A stretch of 53,498 bases of DNA from Prevotella sp. (GTDB lineage: Bacteria; Bacteroidota; Bacteroidia; Bacteroidales; Bacteroidaceae). Within the stretch, counting starts at the first letter, position 1. Each line of letters begins with the position of its first letter. The stretch is taken from the NCBI GenBank assembly GCA_016285075.1, contig JAEEQB010000027.1, forward strand, positions 1-53,498. The letters run 5' to 3'. The notes beneath the pieces are model-generated. The model saw only the letters and a list, made by a program, of their open reading frames with translations, was not told the origin of the DNA and did no database searches. Positions 46,130-53,498 of this stretch are shown piece by piece. The translations under genes and the position numbers were made by a program.

Positions 46130-47297
46130 GAATATCACCCTGTTGGATCAGGACTACTTGCAGTGGGTGAAAGAACTGAGCACCCGCTATCGCCGTAGCC
46201 AGATAAAGGCAGCAGTAAAGGTAAATGAGGAGATGCTCCAGTTTTATTGGGAACTGGGCAGGGACATCGTGGAGATGCACATAGAAGAACGATGGGGAGA
46301 AGGTGTAATGAAGGCTCTTTCCACCGACCTTCAAAAACTGAACCCTACTGCCCATTGTTTCTCAAGAACAAATCTTTACTATGTGAAGAAGTTCTATCTT
46401 ACTTATTCCTCCTATACTATAAAAATCCCTCAACTTGGGGGACAAATAGAAAAAATCCCCCAGCTTGGGGGACAAATTACTCAACACGTTGAGGGGAATG
46501 CGGGCGATGCAAATACTCCACAAGTTGTGGAGCAAATCAAGAGAGACATAATGTCTATTGGCTGGGGGCATCATAAATTACTGATGGACAAATGTTCTGA
46601 CAACCCACAGAAGGCTATCTTCTTTGTCCACCAGACTGTGCTAAACGGGTGGAGTCGCAGTATGCTGCTCAATTTCCTTGATACAGACTTATATGAGCGA
46701 CAGGGCAAGGCATTAACCAATTTCAGTACAACTTTGCCTGAAGAGACAAGCGACTTAGCTCAGGAACTGACAAAAGATCCATACGACTTTGCTTTTACAG
46801 GTATCACGGGCAGATATAATGAGCGACTGTTGAAAGACAAACTGCTGAGCAACATCACCCAATTCATGGTGGAGTTGGGAACAGGCTTTGCATACGTAGG
46901 AAAGGAATATCGTCTTCAGGTTGGTGAGAGGGAGCAGTTTATCGACTTGTTATTCTACAACCTTAACCTGTCGTGTTATGTGGTGGTGGAAGTGAAAATC
47001 GGCAAGTTCGAGTTTGCTGATGTAGGTCAGTTGGGGGGATATGTGGTATCGTGCAATCATCTCCTGCGAAAGGAAGGGCGTGACAACCCTACCATTGGCT
47101 TGCTGATATGTAAGGAGAAAGACCGCATACAGGCACAATATGCTTTAGAGTCAAGCAGTCAGCCATTAGGCATTTCTGAGTATGACCTTGAGAAATTCTA
47201 TCCAGAGAAGGTGGAAGGCACCATCCCGACCATTGAAGAGATAGAGCGACAACTGGAACGCAGGATGGAAGAAGAAAAGGAGGATGGAGATGAGTAA
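46116..47297 (+). CDS. DUF1016 (YhcG-type) PDDEXK nuclease
   Basis: The 393-residue protein has the DUF1016 N-terminal domain (residues 1 to about 95, YLQWVKELSTRYRRSQIKAA; FYWELGRDIVEM) and a C-terminal PD-(D/E)xK nuclease domain with QFIDLLFYN and VVVEVKIGKF near residues 273-295. A linker near residues 103-140 holds in-frame palindromes coding IPQLGGQI twice. DUF1016 proteins are often found inside type I RM operons, but their role is not settled. It overlaps hsdM at its start and hsdS at its end (8 bases). Confidence 0.92.
   Translation: MEKSKNITLLDQDYLQWVKELSTRYRRSQIKAAVKVNEEMLQFYWELGRDIVEMHIEERWGEGVMKALSTDLQKLNPTAHCFSRTNLYYVKKFYLTYSSYTIKIPQLGGQIEKIPQLGGQITQHVEGNAGDANTPQVVEQIKRDIMSIGWGHHKLLMDKCSDNPQKAIFFVHQTVLNGWSRSMLLNFLDTDLYERQGKALTNFSTTLPEETSDLAQELTKDPYDFAFTGITGRYNERLLKDKLLSNITQFMVELGTGFAYVGKEYRLQVGEREQFIDLLFYNLNLSCYVVVEVKIGKFEFADVGQLGGYVVSCNHLLRKEGRDNPTIGLLICKEKDRIQAQYALESSSQPLGISEYDLEKFYPEKVEGTIPTIEEIERQLERRMEEEKEDGDE
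46427..46532. repeat. Series of four short palindromes inside the DUF1016 gene
   Basis: CCCTCAACTTGGGG (46427-46440, with G-T pairs), CCCCCA-GCT-TGGGGG (46457-46471), CTCAAC-AC-GTTGAG (46480-46493) and CTCCACAA-G-TTGTGGAG (46516-46532) are hairpin-forming. Three of the four are perfect. ACAAAT or GCAAAT follows three of them. The first two code IPQLGGQI. All stay in frame. Confidence 0.8.
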
Positions 47298-48405
47298 GGT
47301 GAAATGGGTAAGACTTGGGGATTATATCTCTCCACGAAACGAAAGGAATTCAGACCTTAGATATGGTGTTGAACTTATCGAAGGTGTTAATAGTGATGGG
47401 GAGTTTCAACCTACCAAAGCTATTACTGACGGAATCGACCTTAAGCCGTATAAGGCAGTATGGTCAGGAGATATAGTTTATAATCCTTCACGACTCAATA
47501 TTGGTTCTCTTGCATATAGAGAAAGTGGAATGTGCATAGTTTCACATCTATATCAAGTTTTTCATGTTAAGGAGAAATACAAAAATGAATTGTTGCCTGA
47601 ATTCCTTATTATTTGGTTTAAACGCGATGAATTTTCACGCATAGTTGATTACTATAACTACGGGAGTCAGAGGGCTGAATTCAATTTGAAGAAATTGGGG
47701 GAGTTGATAATTCCTCTTCCTTCTCTTTCCGAACAGCAGAAGGTGGTGAATGCATGGAAGGCATTTAGGGAAATCAAGGAGCAGAATGAAGCAAAAGCAG
47801 CTCCATTGATGCAACTCTGCCAAAGCTATATCCAGGAGTTGAAACATAAATATCCTGCACAAGAGATAGGACCGTATATTGAGGAAAGAAAAGAAATAAA
47901 TTCAAAAAATCAATTCGGAGAAAAGGATGCAAAAGGAGTTAATACAAATAAAGAAATACAAGAGTGTAAGAGAATCGGTGACAAATTAAATACTTATAAA
48001 ATTGTTTACGACAATGACATTGTATTTAATGCTAATATTAAGTTGACTCAAACAAGTGAAAAATTCGCTGTAGGACTTTATCATGGAGAAAGTCAATGTA
48101 TAGTTACCAATTTTTACACAGTCATGACGTGTAATAATAACCTTATTCCTGAGTATCTTATGTTATGGCTGTCTCGAGATGAATTTGCAAGATATGTAAA
48201 ATTTATGTCATGCAGTAGTGTCAGAGATAGATTCTCCTTTGATGAAATGAAACATGTATCTCTACCTCTTCCCCCTATCGACGTTCAGCGTGCGATTGTA
48301 AACATCTACAAGTGCGCCAATGAAGCCAAGCAAATAGCAGCAGAAGCAGACAGACTCTCACGAGAAGTCTGCCCAGCATTGCTACAACATGTAATACATA
48401 ATTGA
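47290..48405 (+). CDS. hsdS: Type I restriction-modification specificity subunit
   Basis: HsdS sets the DNA sequence recognised by the complex. The 371 residues hold two target-recognition domains (about residues 1-185 and 190-371), each ending in a conserved helix: LPLPS-type segments LIIPLPSLSEQQKVV near 150 and VSLPLPPIDVQRAIV near 330. Both domains look complete. They are more A/T-rich than hsdM, which is usual for these variable domains. No second hsdS or recombinase is near, so there is no sign of inversion-based switching. Confidence 0.95.
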   Translation: MSKVKWVRLGDYISPRNERNSDLRYGVELIEGVNSDGEFQPTKAITDGIDLKPYKAVWSGDIVYNPSRLNIGSLAYRESGMCIVSHLYQVFHVKEKYKNELLPEFLIIWFKRDEFSRIVDYYNYGSQRAEFNLKKLGELIIPLPSLSEQQKVVNAWKAFREIKEQNEAKAAPLMQLCQSYIQELKHKYPAQEIGPYIEERKEINSKNQFGEKDAKGVNTNKEIQECKRIGDKLNTYKIVYDNDIVFNANIKLTQTSEKFAVGLYHGESQCIVTNFYTVMTCNNNLIPEYLMLWLSRDEFARYVKFMSCSSVRDRFSFDEMKHVSLPLPPIDVQRAIVNIYKCANEAKQIAAEADRLSREVCPALLQHVIHN

Positions 48406-48407
48406 TT

Positions 48408-51400
48408 ATGGCAAACAAAGGAAAATATTACGAAAGTCAGTTTGAGGAAGCTACCATAGAGCTGTTGCAAGAGGCTCAATGGCAGTACACCTTTGGCGAT
48501 GAGCTGCATCGTAAGTTCACAGACCCTCTGATAGAAGAGGATTTGCGAACATTCCTCAATGCTCAGTATGCCAAGAAAGGACTGACAGAAGCAGAGATGG
48601 ACAACGTGGTGGCAAACCTCAGGAATGTAGGTGGCCAGAACGAATATTATGCCTGTCAGAATGCCTTCCTGCTGTATCGTGATGGCTATGACTTCACATA
48701 TAGCGACAATCGTGGTACTCCTTTCCGTATGGAGTATATCGACTTTGAGCATCCTAATCGTAATATCTTCCGTTGTGTCAACCAGTTCGTGATGGAACAA
48801 GGTCAGGAAAATCGCCGTCCTGATATTCTGCTCTTCGTTAATGGTATTCCTGTCTGCATCATAGAACTGAAGAACCCCACTAAAGCCAATGCAACCATAA
48901 GGGATGCACACACCCAGATATGCACTCGCTATATGAGGGACATTTCTTCTTTGCTTCGCTATTGTGCGCTTGCAGTCATAAGTGATGGTGCAAAGAATGC
49001 ACTTGGCACTCCTTTCACTCCATTTGAATTCTTCTACGAATGGAAGAAGGTGGAGAATGAGGACAAAGCTGGCAAGGGACTTGATACACTCAGGACACTC
49101 GTAAAAGGTGCGCTTTCGCCAACAAGACTGCTGGAGGTGCTGCGCGACTATGTATATTTCCCTGACCCATCAAAAGAAGATGATACGACAGAGATTGTTT
49201 GTCGCTATCCGCAATTCTTTGCCACCAGAAAGCTTAGAGACCACATACTACAACATCTGCGTAGTGTAGGAGGTGATGGTAAAGGTGGTACATACTTTGG
49301 TGCAACAGGTTGTGGTAAGACATACACCATGCTGTTCCTGGCTCGTCAGTTGGCACTTCGCTGCAAGTCACAACTGGGTAGCCCAACGATATTGATCATT
49401 GTTGACCGAGAGGACTTGGAGACTCAAAGTGGCAAGCTGTTTGGACGTTCCAAGCGATTCTTGGAAGATGAAGCAGTCAAGGTGTTTGAGAGTCGTCAAG
49501 AACTGGCCAATGAGATGATCCTAAGAAAGTCAGGGGGTATCTATATCACCACCATACAAAAGTTTGCTGAGTCAACAGGATTGCTGACAGAGAGAACCAA
49601 CGTAATCTGTATGAGTGATGAAGCCCATAGGACACAGAACAATCTTGGCACACATTTGGTTATCAATGACGGTACGAAAAGTAAGAATAGCGAGATGCTT
49701 GCCAACAATGAGAAGATAGGGGCAAAGGTTACTTATGGCTTTGCAAAATATCTTCGTGATGCATTGCCCAATGCTACTTATGTAGGATTTACTGGTACAC
49801 CTATTGACGAAACGGTTCATGTGTTTGGTCAGGTGGTTGACCAATATACCATGCAGGAGTCAGAGGCAGATGGTATTACTGTACCAATCAAGTATGACCC
49901 ACGCTTGGCTCGTGTATTTATGAACAGGGAACAGGCTGAGAAAGTGGAAGCATATTATAAGATGTGTGCTGACGAAGGTGCTACTCCAGAGGATATAGCC
50001 AAGAGCAAGGCTGCCATGTCGAGCATGCAGGTCATTATTGGTGATGATGATGTGCTGGAGAGAGTGGCAAAGGATATTATTGCTGACTATATAAAGCGCA
50101 CGGAAGGCATTGACCGCTTGCAGAAGGCTATGATAACCTGTATTGACAGACCAACTGCGTTCAAACTCTATAAGAAAATGCGTGAGCAGATGCCCTTGTG
50201 GTTTGAGAAGAAAAAAGCACTGAATGAACTCACTCTGACAGCAGACGAGAAAGAGAAGCTGAATGACGTAGCTTTCGTAAACATGGTGATGACTACCGAC
50301 AAAGATGATGAGAAAGAACTCTATCAATTGTTGGGAGGTGGTGCCAGCAAAGAATATCGAAAATTCCTGGATACAGAATTCAAGTCAGAGAAATCAAACT
50401 TCCGCATTGCGATTGTAGTGGATATGTGGGTAACAGGCTTTGATGTACCAAGTCTGACATTGCTTTATAACGACAAGCCTCTATCGAAACACACACTGAT
50501 ACAAACCATATCACGTGTAAATCGTAAATATAAGGATAAGGAATATGGCTTCGTAATTGACTATATCGGAATCCGTGAGGAAATGAAGAAAGCCATGAAG
50601 AAATATGGTGGGGAAGTGCCTCCAGCAGAAGACTTGGATATAGCTTATGGTATCTTGGGAAATCAGTTGCAGCTATTGAAAGAGATGCTGATAAAACTGG
50701 ATTTTACACCTTTCTTCGGCAACAATGATTTGGTTCGCCTGCAGTTCTTACAGGAGGCAGCTGAATACATCTTAGCTAATAGTGTGGAGAGGAAAGGCGA
50801 GGTGTCCTTCATCAAACGATTTAAGGAGCATGTAAAACGCCTTCGTTCTGCCTTTAACATCTGTAACCCTGCAGGCATACTTTCAGAAGAGGAAGTGATG
50901 TGGTGTCAGTGTATGATGGGTATCTGTTCGTATGTCATGAAGATGACTGCGACAGAGCATGATGCCGAAAGCATGAATCGTCATGTAGAGCAGATGGTGA
51001 AAGAAGCTATACTGGCAAGTGGTGTAGAGCGATTCTTTGAAGAGGGAGAGGAAGAAAACATATATGGCGATGCCTTTGTGCAGGAATTAGAAGATGTCAA
51101 GATGCCATTTACTAAGTTCCAGTTGCTTTGCAAATTGGTGGCTAAAGCTATCAAAGTATATAGAGGGACCAATAAGATTCAAGCAGAGAAATTCCAGATA
51201 ATGCTTGAGAAGGTTATTGACGAGTATAATACTCGCGATAAACTGACCTTCACTAATGAGGTGACAGAAGGTGTGGTAACAGGTGTCGTGAATATTGTTG
51301 AAGATAAGATCAGCACTCTTACTGACAAATTAAAGCAGATACTGAAAGACTTGAAGGTAGATAGCGAAAAGTTCAAGGAGTTGGGTATTACCTTTGAGGA

Positions 51401-51962
51401 AAAGGCTTTCTTTGATGTTCTGACAGAAGTTAGAGATACGCATAAGTTTGAGTATGCAGACGAGCGATGCATAGAACTGGCCAAGAAGATCAAGTTGTTG
51501 ATTGATGATACAGCTGTTTATGCTGATTGGCTCAACAATGATAATCTTAAAAATAAGTTGGCATCACAACTGACTGTTCTCATCTACAAGGAGGGCTATC
51601 CACCAGAGTGGGACGAAGAGGTGTTTAAGAAGGTTCTTGATCAGGTAGAGAATTACAAGAAGAATGGCACTTCTAATCTGAAGTTTACGAAACTTGCAAA
51701 TGTAGAGGATGATAAGGATGTTCGCAACTTGATATACAATCGTCTGCAAATGGATGCTAACATAAGCGATATGGAATTGCAGCGAGAAGTGACAGAACTT
51801 TATGGTACTCGTTATCCAGATATGGGGCTTAACGACTGGCGCCATATCATTGAGGCTTATACACCAATGGTGAGAGAGACCGCTAAGTCTAAGACAAAAG
51901 AGGTTTCTATGCGTCATTATGGAATGGCAGCAGAACCATCTACAGAAGAAGACGAAGAATGA
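48408..51962 (+). CDS. hsdR: Type I restriction enzyme, R subunit
   Basis: HsdR is the translocase and nuclease of the R2M2S complex. The 1185 residues hold an N-terminal PD-(D/E)xK nuclease (RPDILLF near 135; IIELKNPT near 150), then SF2 helicase motifs: Walker A GATGCGKT near 299, Walker B/DEAH region SDEAH near 403, and motif III GFTGTP near 460. All motifs are intact, so restriction is probably active. It begins 2 bases after hsdS and ends the operon. Confidence 0.97.
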   Translation: MANKGKYYESQFEEATIELLQEAQWQYTFGDELHRKFTDPLIEEDLRTFLNAQYAKKGLTEAEMDNVVANLRNVGGQNEYYACQNAFLLYRDGYDFTYSDNRGTPFRMEYIDFEHPNRNIFRCVNQFVMEQGQENRRPDILLFVNGIPVCIIELKNPTKANATIRDAHTQICTRYMRDISSLLRYCALAVISDGAKNALGTPFTPFEFFYEWKKVENEDKAGKGLDTLRTLVKGALSPTRLLEVLRDYVYFPDPSKEDDTTEIVCRYPQFFATRKLRDHILQHLRSVGGDGKGGTYFGATGCGKTYTMLFLARQLALRCKSQLGSPTILIIVDREDLETQSGKLFGRSKRFLEDEAVKVFESRQELANEMILRKSGGIYITTIQKFAESTGLLTERTNVICMSDEAHRTQNNLGTHLVINDGTKSKNSEMLANNEKIGAKVTYGFAKYLRDALPNATYVGFTGTPIDETVHVFGQVVDQYTMQESEADGITVPIKYDPRLARVFMNREQAEKVEAYYKMCADEGATPEDIAKSKAAMSSMQVIIGDDDVLERVAKDIIADYIKRTEGIDRLQKAMITCIDRPTAFKLYKKMREQMPLWFEKKKALNELTLTADEKEKLNDVAFVNMVMTTDKDDEKELYQLLGGGASKEYRKFLDTEFKSEKSNFRIAIVVDMWVTGFDVPSLTLLYNDKPLSKHTLIQTISRVNRKYKDKEYGFVIDYIGIREEMKKAMKKYGGEVPPAEDLDIAYGILGNQLQLLKEMLIKLDFTPFFGNNDLVRLQFLQEAAEYILANSVERKGEVSFIKRFKEHVKRLRSAFNICNPAGILSEEEVMWCQCMMGICSYVMKMTATEHDAESMNRHVEQMVKEAILASGVERFFEEGEEENIYGDAFVQELEDVKMPFTKFQLLCKLVAKAIKVYRGTNKIQAEKFQIMLEKVIDEYNTRDKLTFTNEVTEGVVTGVVNIVEDKISTLTDKLKQILKDLKVDSEKFKELGITFEEKAFFDVLTEVRDTHKFEYADERCIELAKKIKLLIDDTAVYADWLNNDNLKNKLASQLTVLIYKEGYPPEWDEEVFKKVLDQVENYKKNGTSNLKFTKLANVEDDKDVRNLIYNRLQMDANISDMELQREVTELYGTRYPDMGLNDWRHIIEAYTPMVRETAKSKTKEVSMRHYGMAAEPSTEEDEE

Positions 51963-51995
51963 ACAATTAAAAACTTAAAGATATGGCATTCTACA

Positions 51996-52589
51996 TACGC
52001 TATCATCCACTGCGACCTGATGGCGGATGCTGGTATTCTGAGAATAGAGAAACATGATGATCGTCTTTGTTTCCGTAATCCTGGACTGCTTAAGTTACCT
52101 GTAGAGACCATCTATCGGGGTGGTAACTCAAAGGCTCGTAATCCGAAGATACAGAATATGCTTCGAATGATTGGCTTTGGTGAGAATGTTGGCTCAGGAT
52201 TCCCAAAGATAATCGCTGCATGGAAGGAAACCAATTGGGGTGAACCACAACTGCTGAACAAACTGGATGTAGATGAAGTGGAACTGATATTGCCAGTCCC
52301 ATCACCTAAGTCAAGTAATGTTGGGTTGCCTAATGAGTTATCCATAGAGTTGCCTGAAAGGTTATCTATAAGGTTATCTAAAGAGTTATCTAAAGGGTTG
52401 TCTGAAACGGCTGCAACCATTTTTAAACTGATATATGCTGATAACTATATCACAAGAGGCGATATTGCCAAGAAGGTAGGTGTCTCTGTGACAGCTGTTC
52501 AAAAGCATGTTAATAAACTGAAAAGCATCAGACTTCTTGATAGAGAGGGTTCTGCAAGCCATGGACATTGGATAATAATAGATAGCTAG
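51996..52589 (+). pseudogene. ATP-binding regulator, 5'-truncated
   Basis: The frame matches the C-terminal part of the AlbA_2/ATP-binding transcriptional regulator family: AIIHCDLMADAGILRIEKHD at its start (normally the ALIHxDY region in mid-protein), RNPGLLKLPVETIYRGG, RMIGFGENVGSGFPKI. A helix-turn-helix (RGDIAKKVGVSVTAVQKHVN) is at the end. The N-terminal AlbA_2 domain (several hundred residues) is missing, and homology stops about 35 bases after the hsdR stop, which marks a deletion junction. An ATG at 52020 would allow a 189-residue product with an HTH. The 12-bp repeats lie in its linker. Confidence 0.72.
52323..52406 (+). repeat. Seven tandem 12-bp coding repeats
   Basis: Seven consecutive 12-base units, such as GAGTTATCTAAA and GGGTTGTCTGAA, encode four-residue repeats of the form [GER]L[SP][NIEK]. 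They lie in frame in the linker of the truncated regulator. Unit number could change by slippage without frame loss. Confidence 0.85.
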
Positions 52590-52622
52590 TGGTGCAAATG
52601 TGATGCATTATGTCAAATAAAT

Positions 52623-52663
52623 AATCCGCAAGATACTGTGTGTCAGTTTCTTGCGGATTTTTT
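52623..52663 (+). terminator. Terminator of the island's last gene
   Basis: An 11-bp perfect stem (AATCCGCAAGA at 52623-52633, TCTTGCGGATT at 52649-52659) is followed by a T-run to 52663 on the plus strand. Confidence 0.8.
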
Positions 52664-52666
52664 AAA

Positions 52667-52682
52667 GTGATTCCGGCGGGAT
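52667..52682. repeat. Right att-like direct repeat within tRNA-Arg
   Basis: GTGATTCCGGCGGGAT is the acceptor-stem end and T-arm of tRNA-Arg(ACG) on the plus-strand reading. It pairs with the left copy at 42671-42686. Confidence 0.65.
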
Positions 52683-52741
52683 TCAAACCCACAACCTTCT
52701 GATCCGTAGTCAGATGCTCTATTCAGTTGAGCTACGGAACC
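52668..52741 (-). tRNA. tRNA-Arg(ACG)
   Basis: The minus strand starts GGTTCCGTAGCTCAACTG. The acceptor stem GGTTCCG pairs with CGGAATC. The anticodon loop CTACGGA gives ACG (read as ICG after deamination). It is 74 bases long with no CCA encoded. Its 3' end is the island junction, and the tRNA remains intact after integration. Confidence 0.93.
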
Positions 52742-52761
52742 TCGTTCCTTATTTGCGGGTG

Positions 52762-52769
52762 CAAAGGTA
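52762..52769 (-). promoter_or_regulatory. -7 promoter element for tRNA-Arg
   Basis: The minus strand reads TACCTTTG, 20 bases upstream of the tRNA-Arg 5' end. Confidence 0.6.
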
Positions 52770-52832
52770 CACACTTTTTTTGAACCAGCCAAATTTTTTC
52801 TCACTTTTTTTGCTTCTCATGCTATTTTTTTG

Positions 52833-52840
52833 TATTTTTG
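52833..52840 (+). promoter_or_regulatory. -7 promoter element for rlmH
   Basis: TATTTTTG ends 27 bases before the rlmH ATG at 52868. Confidence 0.55.
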
Positions 52841-52867
52841 CATGCAAAAACGACAATTTTACAGCCA

Positions 52868-53338
52868 ATGAAGACGCTACTGATACTTGTAGGCAAGACC
52901 ACAGACAAGCATTTCCAGGCTTCCATCAACGACTACGTGGAGCGTATTGGGCACTATATGCCATTCGAATTAGTCACCATTCCCGAGCTTAAGAACACCA
53001 AGCACCTGTCCGAGCAACAGCAGAAGACTGCCGAGGGTGAACTGATACTTCGCCAGCTCCAGCCTCAGGACACGGTGGTTTTGCTCGATGAACACGGACG
53101 CGAACTGCGCAGCGTGGAGCTGGCACGATGGCTGCAGCAGAAACAGGCCACAGCCCGCAGGCTGGTTTTCGTCATCGGCGGTCCCTATGGCTTTTCACCT
53201 GACGTCTATGCCCGTGCCCAAGAACAGCTGTCACTCTCCAGGCTCACGTTCTCACACCAGATGATCAGACTCATCTTCACAGAACAGATCTATCGCGCCT
53301 GTACCATTATTAAAGGAGAGCCCTACCATCACGAGTAA
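52868..53338 (+). CDS. rlmH: 23S rRNA (pseudouridine(1915)-N(3))-methyltransferase
   Basis: RlmH is a SPOUT methyltransferase that modifies pseudouridine 1915 of 23S rRNA in the assembled ribosome. The 156 residues are complete: MKTLLILVGKTTDKHF start, LDEHGRELRSVELARWL near residue 76, VIGGPYGFS near 102, and the C-terminal LTFSHQMIRLIFTEQIYRA with the conserved His and YHHE end. The ATG at 52868 is preferred to an upstream in-frame codon. It is the first core gene right of the island. Confidence 0.97.
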   Translation: MKTLLILVGKTTDKHFQASINDYVERIGHYMPFELVTIPELKNTKHLSEQQQKTAEGELILRQLQPQDTVVLLDEHGRELRSVELARWLQQKQATARRLVFVIGGPYGFSPDVYARAQEQLSLSRLTFSHQMIRLIFTEQIYRACTIIKGEPYHHE

Positions 53339-53425
53339 GAGATAGACTCGAAAAAAAAACGATTGTTTTTGTGACTTATACTGATATAGGTAGACACATT
53401 TAGTAACAATTAAAAATGTGTTTTT

Positions 53426-53498
53426 ATGAGTAAAAGTCAAAACAGTTACACTTATCTAAGTGAGGAAGAGAAACTATCTCTTCTGCGTGAGTATCATC
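53426..53498 (+). CDS. Partial gene at right edge, possibly transposase orfA-type
   Basis: Only about 24 codons are in the window (MSKSQNSYTYLSEEEKLSLL and a few more). The pattern resembles the start of a helix-turn-helix transposase subunit, but this is too little to be sure. The A/T-rich sequence just upstream shows no clear terminal inverted repeat. The gene continues beyond base 53498. Confidence 0.35.
   Translation, partial: MSKSQNSYTYLSEEEKLSLLREYH

Larger units (their letters stand above)
42671..52682. mobile_element. tRNA-Arg-anchored defence island, about 10 kb, no integrase
   Basis: The segment lies on the 3' side of tRNA-Arg and is bounded by the direct repeats described at both ends, as left by site-specific integration into a tRNA 3' end. 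Content is accessory: a broken toxin-antitoxin pair, an XRE remnant, DUF2971, a type I restriction-modification system with a DUF1016 nuclease, and a truncated regulator. Codons in these genes end in A/T more often than in the flanking core genes. No integrase, excisionase or transfer gene is seen, so the element is either immobilised or moved by factors in trans. Confidence 0.65.

Noticed and set aside
46427..46532. Possible CRISPR-like array in the DUF1016 gene
   Set aside because: Units differ in sequence, spacers are short and uneven, all lie in a coding frame, and no cas genes are present.
47290..48405. Phase-variable hsdS switching
   Set aside because: Only one hsdS gene, no second partial copy, no recombinase and no inverted repeats around it.
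53339..53425. A terminal inverted repeat of an insertion sequence at the right edge
   Set aside because: Only one end is in the window, so no matching repeat can be seen.

Overview
The window looks like chromosome from a Bacteroidales bacterium, most likely Prevotella or a close relative. Promoters carry the Bacteroidetes -7 element TAnnTTTG, ribosome-binding sites are not evident, and family-typical genes are present: gldE, alpha-glucan phosphorylase with a GYS-like glycogen synthase, nspC, peptidase M64, DUF2023 with flavodoxin, and mutA/mutB. No call rests on a database search; all rest on reading the proteins and DNA.

Layout. 1-6.6 kb: mutAB (B12-dependent methylmalonyl-CoA mutase, succinate/propionate branch) and groES-groEL, all on the minus strand. 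6.7-11 kb: a TrmH/SpoU-like rRNA methylase, a large NfnAB-like fused flavoprotein and a probable surface nuclease. 11.3-15 kb: an ExbB / small membrane protein / ExbD / ExbD proton-channel cluster, then cobS (late B12 synthesis) and an AlkZ-related protein. 15-24 kb: a secreted LTxxQ-like protein, two iron-sulfur flavoprotein-like reductases, an M18 aminopeptidase, a DUF2023-flavodoxin pair, DUF4112-YbjQ, a TIGR04076 protein, rpsP, a glycosyltransferase and a mutarotase. 24-31 kb: TetR, malic enzyme-phosphotransacetylase fusion, a divergent HPPK homologue, M64 peptidase, gldE, ssb. 31.0-31.5 kb: a four-tRNA operon (Gly-Leu-Leu-Gly). 31.6-42.6 kb: a GH35-type hydrolase, metal permease with HMA tail, nspC, a ThiE-like protein, prs, glycogen phosphorylase and glycogen synthase.

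42.67-52.68 kb is a roughly 10-kb accessory island. It ends at the 3' end of a tRNA-Arg(ACG) gene, and a 16-bp copy of that tRNA 3' end lies at the far side in the same orientation. This is the signature of integration at a tRNA, but no integrase remains. Inside are a frameshifted RelE/HigB-type toxin with an intact antitoxin, an XRE remnant, a compact five-gene operon (DUF2971, hsdM, DUF1016/PDDEXK nuclease, hsdS, hsdR), and a 5'-truncated ATP-binding regulator carrying seven 12-bp tandem repeats. The DUF1016 gene carries an in-frame series of palindromes. After the tRNA the core resumes with rlmH, and a possible transposase start sits at the right edge.

The best candidate for something undescribed is the DUF2971-type I RM-DUF1016 unit on this tRNA-anchored island. 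Next come the palindrome array, an orphan minus-strand transcription unit at the island's left end, and the repeat-rich groES control region.
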